Shown: piece by piece, positions 58,936 to 64,000 of the stretch
Position numbering within the stretch: position 1 is the first letter of the stretch
Layout of the letters: every line of letters begins with the position of its first letter
Source: Pseudorasbora parva
Taxonomy: Eukaryota; Chordata; Actinopteri; Cypriniformes; Gobionidae
Reading direction: 5' to 3'
Assembly (NCBI RefSeq): GCF_024679245.1
Contig: NC_090173.1
Span: 51,287,018-51,351,017 of the forward strand
DNA length: 64,000 bases
Translations under genes and position numbers: made by a program
Notes under the pieces: generated by a model
Told to the model about the DNA's origin: nothing
The model's database searches: none
What the model saw: the letters and a program-made list of their open reading frames with translations, nothing else

Positions 58936-60247
58936 TGAATCACAGTTCACCTTAGTAATTTAACTTATGTGATCTAGTTTACTAGTTTGAGGCGGCTGGT
59001 CCGGTCCTATGGCTGTTGGAAGAATGAACAGATCAGATAATAAATAAATAAAAACACTTAAAAGACGCAGTGTGTCATCATGTTTTTGTCTACCGTATAT
59101 GAGAAGGTTTCGATATGATTCTAGAGAAGTATACAAATGAGACCGCAAGATATCTCCCATGTTGCCGTGTACGATCATAATAACATTTCCGTGCGACTGC
59201 CACTAGGGGGCAAACTCCGACAGTCGTGTCCGAATGTCGTGTGCAGTGGAAAGGCGGCTTAAGGGACTTGGAAAATGAGCCAATTTTCAAAAAAAGTGGA
59301 GTGTTCCTTTAACAGTGCAGCTAAAAATGCATGTTATTTTGTGTAACAAAAATAGAAAAGCCATTATTTCTTCAGTGTAGATTACTTCAATATACTACAC
59401 AGACGTGACCCTGGAGCAAGTCTCAGAGGTGAAAGACAACAACAGCATTGTATGGATAAAAAAAATGTTTTTCTATTATGCCAAAAATCATAAGGATATT
59501 AATTAAAGATCATGTTCCATGAATATATTTAGATTTTTTTTTTCCACTCTCAGATTCCAGTTCTATCTTGACCAAATATTGTCCTACCCTAACAAACAAA
59601 TGGAAAGCTTATCTATTCATCTTTCAGATGATGTATAAATCTCAATTTCATAAAAATGACCCTTATTTAGCGTGACACAACAGTCACAAATACCCAACGT
59701 GTCAATTTTCAATATATTTTTAAACCTATAAATCACAATTTTAAAATTCCCTAATATCCCTATAGGTCTTCCGTAAGGTATTCCCGTGAAACCATGGCTA
59801 AATCATCATATTGTTCTTGATCTGTGGGTTTCATCCTGATCCTGGGATGATGATGGTCACAGATTAGACGGGGTCAAAGGTCACATGTGACAGAAAGTAT
59901 AGTATGAGTGTGTGTGTATGGGTCATGATGACCTTCATCGCTGAAATTAAACAGCAGCACAACTGATTCACAAACAAACACCACTATCAGGACACCCGAG
60001 ATATGTTGGGTCCACCCGTGTGTTTATTAATGTAAGAGGAAAGTTTCAGCAGCTGCTGCCTGTCAGACACCGGCTCATCAATGACACTTTAGCCACATTA
60101 GCCTCAACACTGTAATGGCTCGTTTGGGGTGACCCTAAAAGCGCTTATGCGTTTAAAACACGACCTTTAAACAGCGAGGAGAAAGCCGAGCGGTGTGAGA
60201 GAAAGAGGACTCACGGAGAGATGAGTGAAACCTCTGAAACCCGTCAT
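48405..60247 (-). CDS. uqcrc2: Cytochrome b-c1 complex subunit 2 (core protein 2), whole gene, 14 coding exons
   Basis: Fourteen exons chain with consistent phases into 1380 nt, encoding 459 residues plus stop (human is 453). The product is core protein 2 of mitochondrial complex III, an M16-peptidase relative that faces the matrix and supports assembly of the ubiquinol-cytochrome c reductase dimer. Residues 1-45 are rich in Arg, Ser and Ala, like a mitochondrial presequence followed by a variable linker. The conserved core begins at about residue 46 ([15 protein letters not shown]). The M16 zinc motif HxxEH is lost: the matching positions 87-91 read HMLRL, as expected for the non-catalytic core 2. 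Later landmarks are [12 protein letters not shown] (exon 6), GSAEANAF and the [11 protein letters not shown] stretch (exon 10), and the terminus NTPFVDEL. Zebrafish has two uqcrc2 copies and I cannot say which this is. Neighbours are mosmo downstream on the same strand and snu13 divergent upstream. Confidence 0.96.
48884..49037 (-). CDS. uqcrc2: uqcrc2 coding exon 13
   Basis: Completes Lys381 and encodes residues 382-432 ([20 protein letters not shown] to SADVVK). Acceptor gtgtag, donor GTAAGC. Confidence 0.95.
49247..49323 (-). CDS. uqcrc2: uqcrc2 coding exon 12
   Basis: Residues 356-380 ([17 protein letters not shown] to LTRA) plus two bases of Lys381. Donor GTGAGT. Confidence 0.95.
49389..49758. 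mobile_element. 370-bp TTAA miniature element in uqcrc2 intron 11
   Basis: Left TTAAAGGTGCAGTGTGTAA and right cacacactgcacctTTAA are inverted, bounded by TTAA. No coding capacity. Confidence 0.8.
50222..50302 (-). CDS. uqcrc2: uqcrc2 coding exon 11
   Basis: Residues 329-355 ([20 protein letters not shown] to ADSARE), phase 0 at both ends. Confidence 0.95.
50701..50900 (-). CDS. uqcrc2: uqcrc2 coding exon 10
   Basis: Completes Gly262 and encodes residues 263-328, the longest and best conserved exon, including [28 protein letters not shown] and TAQPFD. GC-rich codon use stands out from the AT-rich introns. Confidence 0.96.
51038..51133 (-). CDS. uqcrc2: uqcrc2 coding exon 9
   Basis: Completes Gly230, encodes residues 231-261 ([16 protein letters not shown] and onward to YRG), and gives the first base of Gly262. 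Acceptor gcgtag, donor GTGAGT. Confidence 0.95.
51170..51389. mobile_element. TTAA-family right end in uqcrc2 intron 8
   Basis: Ends tttttgggtgaactaaccctTTAA, the common cyprinid terminus, preceded by its usual interior (tcaaacaactcgagggtgag). The left terminus is not evident. Confidence 0.6.
51672..51729 (-). CDS. uqcrc2: uqcrc2 coding exon 8
   Basis: Residues 211-229 ([19 protein letters not shown]) plus the first base of Gly230. Donor GTAAGT. Confidence 0.95.
51818..51915 (-). CDS. uqcrc2: uqcrc2 coding exon 7
   Basis: Completes Gly178 and encodes residues 179-210 ([16 protein letters not shown] to GVDH). Ends in phase 0 at donor GTGAGT. Confidence 0.95.
52001..52125 (-). CDS. uqcrc2: uqcrc2 coding exon 6
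   Basis: Completes Leu136, encodes residues 137-177 including [16 protein letters not shown], and gives the first base of Gly178. Acceptor tgtgcag, donor GTACAG. Confidence 0.95.
52292..54234. mobile_element. 1.9-kb TTAA-bounded element in uqcrc2 intron 5 (with nested elements)
   Basis: Left TTAAAGGGATAGTTCAC and right gtgaactatccctTTAA are inverted over 17 bp. The interior contains the separate element at 53072-53734. It may be one element or two unrelated ends; the shared termini favour one. Confidence 0.55.
53072..53734. mobile_element. 663-bp Harbinger-like element
   Basis: Left GGGTGCGTTTACATGCAC and right (reverse) GGGTGCTTTTCTATGCAC are inverted. Subterminal aatcggcttaagaacgtgc also occurs inside both hAT copies (near 14440 and 55300). 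No 3-bp target confirmed. Confidence 0.65.
54360..54452. repeat. ~60-bp tandem duplication
   Basis: catagagcaataatttaata and the following ccatgatattaaattt occur at about 54358-54393 and 54420-54455, with a preceding tctgcatcgcagaa also repeated. Confidence 0.85.
54797..56209. mobile_element. Outer hAT element in uqcrc2 intron 5, interrupted by a second hAT
   Basis: Termini TAGGGGTGTAACGATACAC and (reverse) TAGGGATGTAATGATACAC are inverted. The target octamers atagttac (54789-54796) and atagttcc (56210-56217) match at 7 of 8. The 898-bp element 54847-55744 lies inside. Confidence 0.85.
54847..55744. mobile_element. 898-bp hAT element nested in the outer hAT
   Basis: Termini TAGGGGTG and (reverse) TAGGGCTG. 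Flanking octamers ctcacaac and ctcacgat match at 6 of 8. It is the fuller copy of the element at 14169-14887 and includes an internal Harbinger-like end. Confidence 0.8.
56276..56332 (-). CDS. uqcrc2: uqcrc2 coding exon 5
   Basis: Completes Ser117 and encodes [18 protein letters not shown] (118-135) plus two bases of Leu136. The donor GTGAGT opens the 4.15-kb intron 5. Confidence 0.94.
56420..56484 (-). CDS. uqcrc2: uqcrc2 coding exon 4
   Basis: Residues 96-116 ([21 protein letters not shown]) plus two bases of Ser117. Acceptor tttcag, donor GTCAGC. Confidence 0.95.
56588..56737 (-). CDS. uqcrc2: uqcrc2 coding exon 3
   Basis: Residues 46-95, the start of the M16-like fold. It contains [20 protein letters not shown] and the degenerate zinc-site segment THMLRL. 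Phase 0 at both ends. Confidence 0.96.
56819..56920 (-). CDS. uqcrc2: uqcrc2 coding exon 2
   Basis: Residues 12-45, an Arg/Ala/Pro-rich stretch ([12 protein letters not shown] to PPQEVQ) that completes the presequence and linker. Acceptor ccacag, donor GTGAAG, phase 0 at both ends. Confidence 0.88.
58321..58344. repeat. (GA)n microsatellite
   Basis: Twelve GA units in the fold-back arm; the other arm has ctgtatctggc at the matching place, so the expansion is private to this arm. Confidence 0.9.
58393..59259. mobile_element. 867-bp Harbinger-type element nested in the fold-back arm
   Basis: Termini AGCCGCCTTTCCACTGCACA (24 bp in all, perfectly inverted), with TAA target duplications at 58390-58392 and 59260-59262. 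Contains a (GT)n tract at 58895-58929. No transposase recognised. Confidence 0.92.
58895..58929. repeat. (GT)n microsatellite
   Basis: About 17 GT units inside the Harbinger element. Confidence 0.95.
60215..60247 (-). CDS. uqcrc2: uqcrc2 coding exon 1
   Basis: Encodes [11 protein letters not shown], the start of the mitochondrial presequence, and ends in phase 0 before the donor GTGAGT. The ATG is the only one that gives a short basic leader joining exon 2 in frame. Confidence 0.85.
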
Positions 60248-60420
60248 GACTCCCGTCCTCTCCTTCAGCCGCGGCGAAAGACAGCGATGGCCGATCTGAG
60301 AACCTACCCACAATCCAGTGCGCCTCGGTGGCACTCCATATATGGACACACCGGAACGCCAAGCTGTTTAATATTAATGAGACGTTACAAATTATTCAAC
60401 ACGTACCTGATTTGAGCAAG
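60248..60420 (-). promoter_or_regulatory. uqcrc2: uqcrc2 5'UTR and core promoter region
   Basis: A moderately GC-rich stretch just upstream of the uqcrc2 ATG, bounded by AT-rich sequence beyond 60400. It holds CCATATATGG at 60336-60345, a perfect CArG box about 90 bp before the ATG; it could equally sit in TATA position. A GATGGCC core that could bind YY1 lies near 60286. The start site is not determined. Confidence 0.5.
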
Positions 60421-61759
60421 AAATCAAAACAACGGGAATAAAATCTGAACAAAAATTATAATTCTGAAACTAATTAAATACATCTGCATTTTGTTTATTG
60501 GATAACTTATATAAATTAAGAAAGACATGAAACGTATTTTTTTTTAATTTTACGTACAAAATTGATGATGTTAAAAAATATACAAGGAAAATGCAAACGA
60601 AAGATTGATCTGATTTACAAAACCACAATCGTTTTTGCTTCACTTTCTAGGTTCTGCTCCTTTATAGTGACAGACACGCATAATAACATTAAAGGCACAA
60701 TATGTAGGATTTTTGGATTAAAATGTCCAAAAACCTCTACATTGTTATAATTTTTGTTTACTTGTGTACTTAGGCTACATACATACACATTTTTTTTCCA
60801 AGAATGTTTAAATCCAAAGAAATAAGCAATTTTAAACAGGACACAAACTGCTTATCAATGTGTAAAAGCAAAAATATGGAAGGATATCGTGGACTATTTT
60901 CAAAAGGAATTGCAAATTGTATGGATTAATTGTACTTTGGTTTTTATTACAAATATAGCCCAAATTCCCATTTTTCAAACACTTATTGCCTACATCAATA
61001 AACCCCGCCCGCAAGTCTGATTAACAGTTGACTGTGACATCGGAAGACATCGGAAATGCAAAGCAAATTCAAAGGCAAAGAGAAAGAAGACTTTGTATTT
61101 CTTAAATATTCTTTATTTGAGTAAGTTTCAGCTCATTTCATTAGTCAAGCGGTTTCATATTACAACATTTATTTTAACTACTTTATAGTCAAAAGCTTTT
61201 CTAATCTTGACAAAACACACATAATCGGAAAGCTCTCAAGGTTCGATATTTGGTGATAGAAGTGATATTTGGACAAAAATTTAGTAATTTGTAACAGGAG
61301 AATGCATCAAAAAATGTGGATGATACCGGTTGTTATTTTTGAACTTTAGTTTTTTGCGATATCAACTTCAAAATTGGAACACAACTTAGACATGACTGTG
61401 TTTTAATAGTAATTCTGGAGTAAAAATTATTTTGTAAAAATATATTGTATATAAAATAAAATAAAATATTTAGGAAAGTACATTTAATTTACATTAAATT
61501 TAAACTTCCATAACGTTTTCATACTTTAATTTTTTAAAGTGCTTTCACTTCTCACTTATTCACTTTTTTTTATATATATATTCTGCCCTTAAAACCAGAC
61601 TAAACATATCATTCTTGATACACAGCCGTTTAAATTTATTGTCACGTCTATTCTCAAAGACGGGGTGACAGTTAAGGGGTTGAAGTACAAATTATACCCT
61701 GTTTTAGTCCGATAATTCCAAAATAAATACAAATAAATAAAAAATTGACATCAAAAGAT
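60421..61759. other. Intergenic between uqcrc2 and snu13
   Basis: AT-rich. It holds a lone left end TTAAAGGCACAATATGTAGG at 60689, the terminus family of 44530-45857, without a visible right end. Nothing gene-like. Confidence 0.45.
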
Positions 61760-61968
61760 TGTACCCTTATTATGCAGTTGTGTTGTTTCCCCCTCTTTTA
61801 CGTCTCGTTTTGATGACGCAACACGGAGCGACACACACTGAAAGTTCACCGTGCGAATCACTCCTGAAGTAAGTCCGGTAACGTTGAGTCTGTTCAGTTC
61901 GTCCTCCGTGAAGCTGCACACGCTGAGAGGACCGATCGCGTTTACACACACATCTGACACGCGCAGAA
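61760..61968 (+). promoter_or_regulatory. snu13: snu13 promoter and 5'UTR
   Basis: A locally CpG-richer stretch runs from about 61795 to the ATG. It contains a pyrimidine run (near 61789) and TGATGACGCAAC (near 61811), a CRE/ATF-like site. The start site was not resolved; the pyrimidine run is compatible with a TOP-like start but this is a guess. Confidence 0.45.
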
Positions 61969-61971
61969 ATG
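61969..61971 (+). CDS. snu13: snu13 coding exon 1 (start codon only)
   Basis: The ATG is the last three bases of exon 1, followed by the donor GTAAAT. Joining to 63319 gives Met-Ala-Glu-Ser-Asp in frame. No ATG in exon 2 upstream of the conserved core would give a family-like N terminus. Confidence 0.85.
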
Positions 61972-63843
61972 GTAAATATGTGGGGGGTGTAACCATATGT
62001 GGTTAGATGATCTCTATCAAGATGTGTAAGTTAGTATCTCTGACTGTCCCCTCAACACGTGCTGCTGTTTGCTTTTGGATAATCAAGTTTGCGCTTTTGC
62101 TTTCTAAATAAAAAGTCGTGGTGTTTTAATAGCTATTTACCGGCGCACATCCTGACGCGTGTGACACGCATGTACAACAGATCGCACGTGTTTAGCGGCA
62201 ATAGTAGAGTCTCATGTTTCTCGTGTCCAGTTACATATCTTCCCTTAACATGCAAATAAATAACTACTATAAATCTAACTGTTAGGACGCCTGCGGGCAC
62301 ATGTTTTAACCATGTTGTGTTCAGGGCACTTTGAGCTGGAGAGGATTTTCTTCATGATTTTGCTCACACCGGGTGTATAACTATGTCCTAATTTGTTTCC
62401 CCCACCTTGTTACACTTGTGGTGTTCCCGTGGGGAAAATAAATTACCAGTCTACGAAAAACCTTGCAAATCTCTCATTATGCTATATCATCACCAAATAT
62501 TGAAAGTGAAACGTGCATCCATGAGCCTAGGCCACCCATTAGCTTGACTTATCAAGCTAATGGGTGGCCTAGGCTCATGGATGCACCAAGATTTGCAAGG
62601 TGGTCTATCAGAACCACCATTACCTATGCAGCCCCATACACAATAAATGGAGATGCTCTGTGTATTCTGACACCTTTCTATCAGAACCGCCATTAACTTC
62701 TTGAGCAATTTGAGCTCCAGTATCTCGTCTGTTTGATCGGACCACACGGGCCAGCCTTCGCTCCCACATGCATCAATGAGCCTTAGCCGCCCATGACCCT
62801 GTAGCCGGTTCTCCACTGTTCCTTCCTTGGAGCACTTTTAATAGACACTGACCACTGCAGACCGGGAACACCCCACAAGAGCTGCAGTTTTGGAGATGCT
62901 CTGACCCAGTCGTCTAGACATCACAAATTGACCCTTGTCAAACTCCCTCAAATTCTTATGCTTGCCCATTGTTCCTGCTTCTAACACATTAAACTTTAGA
63001 ACAAAATGTTCACTTGCTGCCTAATATATCCCACCCACTAACAGGTGCCGTGATGATGAGATAATCAGCGTTATTCACTTCACCTGTCAATGGTCATAAT
63101 GTTATGCCTAATAAGTGTATATGTATTTTACAGGCTTTCTTTTTTCAGAATTCAGAAATATATACGAAGCCTGTCCTGATTGAAAGATAACACATTTGAA
63201 TTCAATATTTGGTTGATAATACAGCTTGATGAGAGAAAAACAAGCTATTTTTAAAAGGTTGCAAAAGGTGTCGTGGGGTTTTCAACTGCGCACAAGGGTT
63301 AATGCTGTTCTCCTCCAGGCCGAGTCCGACGTCAATCCTAAAGCTTATCCTCTGGCCGATGCCACTCTCACCAAAACCATCCTGGATCTGGTGCAACAGG
63401 CGGCCAATTACAAACAACTGAGGAAAGGAGCCAATGAAGGTACAGTAGTTACCCAGTAAGGGCTCCAGCAAATGGTTGCATTTTGCAACTCATCCAGTTG
63501 CACATGTCCTAGAAATGACCAATGCTGCACGGGACATGCCTAATTTGTATTTTTCCCTTGTCCGTTTGGATCAATTTCAGCCACCAAGACTCTGAACCGT
63601 GGGATTTCGGAGTTCATCGTGATGGCTGCCGACGCTGAGCCGCTGGAGATCATCCTTCACCTGCCTCTGCTGTGCGAGGACAAGAACGTCCCGTACGTGT
63701 TTGTGCGCTCCAAGCAGGCCTTGGGCCGCGCGTGCGGCGTGTCCCGCCCCGTCATCGCCACCTCCGTCACCATTAAAGAAGGCTCTCAGCTGCGGCCTCA
63801 GATCCAGTCGGTGCAGACGGCCATCGAGAGACTGCTGGTCTGA
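61969..63843 (+). CDS. snu13: NHP2-like protein 1 / SNU13 (15.5K), whole gene, 3 coding exons
   Basis: Exons 61969-61971, 63319-63439 and 63581-63843 join into 387 nt, 128 residues plus stop, the length of human SNU13. The protein is a small L7Ae-family RNA-binding protein. It binds kink-turns in U4 snRNA and box C/D snoRNAs and nucleates U4/U6.U5 tri-snRNP and box C/D snoRNP assembly in the nucleus and nucleolus. Visible landmarks are the kink-turn binding segment KGANEATK (N40, E41, K44), the core [33 protein letters not shown], and the terminus AIERLLV. Exon 1 contributes only the ATG codon, immediately followed by a GTAAAT donor. The first residues read [16 protein letters not shown], against MTEADVN in human. 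Zebrafish has two paralogues and I cannot say which this is. Confidence 0.96.
62461..62600. repeat. Hairpin with 34-bp perfect arms beside the Tc1 relic
   Basis: Arms 62514-62547 and 62552-62585 are exact reverse complements around a 4-nt loop (ctta). Outer 12-nt segments ccttgcaaatct (62461-62472) and agatttgcaagg (62589-62600) also pair, leaving a 41-nt bulge on one side. Confidence 0.93.
62601..63119 (-). pseudogene. Tc1/mariner transposase fragment (dead) in snu13 intron 1
   Basis: Read on the minus strand: an outer end near 63119, a leader, then ATG at 62969-62967 opening [20 protein letters not shown] and the helix-turn-helix [16 protein letters not shown] stop codon interrupts shortly after, the frame shifts, and the sequence decays before any DDE catalytic residues. 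Paralogous to 47562-47955. Confidence 0.85.
63319..63439 (+). CDS. snu13: snu13 coding exon 2
   Basis: The acceptor (tcctccag) precedes GCC. The exon encodes residues 2-41 up to GANE plus the first base of Ala42. The donor is GTACAG. The open frame upstream to 63226 is intronic read-through. Confidence 0.96.
63581..63843 (+). CDS. snu13: snu13 coding exon 3 (terminal)
   Basis: The acceptor (atttcag) precedes CC, which completes Ala42. Residues 43-128 follow, then TGA at 63841. The exon is strongly GC-rich at third positions compared with its flanks. Confidence 0.97.
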
Positions 63844-64000
63844 GACTCGTAGCTCCGGTTGTTTTGTCTGCTAAGTTTAAAGCGTTTCTTTTCTTTTAAT
63901 TCTTCTCATTTTGCCATCGGTCAGCACAAGTACATGTGTATTTTATTACTGAAAGAATACATTTGCTATTTTTGTAATTTTTTTTCTGTGATCAGTTTGA
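63844..64000 (+). other. snu13: snu13 3'UTR (partial)
   Basis: AT-rich sequence after the snu13 stop. No AATAAA appears before the window ends; AATACA near 63956 is a weak variant. The 3' end probably lies beyond the window. Confidence 0.5.

Larger units (their letters stand above)
57723..59312. mobile_element. TTAA fold-back transposon in uqcrc2 intron 1 with ~320-bp inverted arms
   Basis: Termini TTAAAGGAACACTCCACTTT are inverted and TTAA-bounded. The arms (57723 to about 58040, and about 58120-58392 plus 59260-59312) pair over most of their length, for example ctaagaccaacgg with ccgttggtcttag. The right arm is split by the Harbinger element at 58393-59259. Confidence 0.88.

Noticed and set aside
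61972..63318. An intronic snoRNA in snu13 or uqcrc2
   Set aside because: I found no convincing box C (RTGATGA) paired with box D (CTGA) and a terminal stem. TGATGA occurrences lie in repeat-derived sequence.

Overview
This window is teleost nuclear DNA, most likely from a cyprinid (carp/minnow/zebrafish group). The genes are intron-containing vertebrate orthologues. The introns are packed with short DNA transposons whose termini I recognise from memory as typical of zebrafish and carp genomes: TTAA-bounded elements, hAT and Harbinger miniatures, a Tc1 relic and an L2 LINE tail. There is no operon, phage, CRISPR or bacterial signal. The species cannot be fixed from sequence alone.

Three protein genes account for all the coding sequence I can support. 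(1) mosmo (modulator of smoothened, human C16orf52) lies on the minus strand, with its start codon at 46107 and its stop at 821. It has three coding exons and introns of about 33.9 kb and 10.8 kb, so it covers most of the window. (2) uqcrc2 (complex III core protein 2) lies on the minus strand, with its start at 60247 and stop at 48405. Fourteen coding exons join into a 459-residue protein. (3) snu13 (NHP2L1/15.5K) lies on the plus strand, 61969-63843, with three coding exons giving 128 residues. All splice junctions were chained by hand with consistent phases and GT/AG boundaries. uqcrc2 lies directly upstream of mosmo, and the two genes are also close neighbours on human chromosome 16p12, so that linkage looks ancestral. 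uqcrc2 and snu13 are head to head, about 1.7 kb apart between start codons. The three proteins do unrelated jobs (Hedgehog damping, respiration, snoRNP/spliceosome assembly).

Layout: 1-820 is probable mosmo 3'UTR with a 35-bp minisatellite. 1006-11839 is mosmo intron 2, with a 1.2-kb TTAA element, several miniature elements, a pair of inverted repeat copies and an RFX-like X-box. 12053-46001 is mosmo intron 1, a nested transposon landscape that includes a 653-bp palindrome with essentially identical arms, a second 242-bp palindrome, an L2 split by another insertion, and hAT/Harbinger elements with exact target duplications. 46108-46900 is a CpG-rich promoter with a TCTCGCGAGA element. 46900-48200 is intergenic, with a dead Tc1 fragment. 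48405-60247 is uqcrc2, whose introns 1 and 5 carry nested elements. 60350-61750 is the uqcrc2-snu13 intergenic stretch, and snu13 follows, with a second Tc1 relic and a hairpin in its first intron.

I looked for an undescribed gene system and did not find one. The unannotated open reading frames are short, AT-rich or antisense to exons. The most unusual signals are structural: the long palindromes, the nested insertions with readable target-site history, and a few candidate regulatory motifs.
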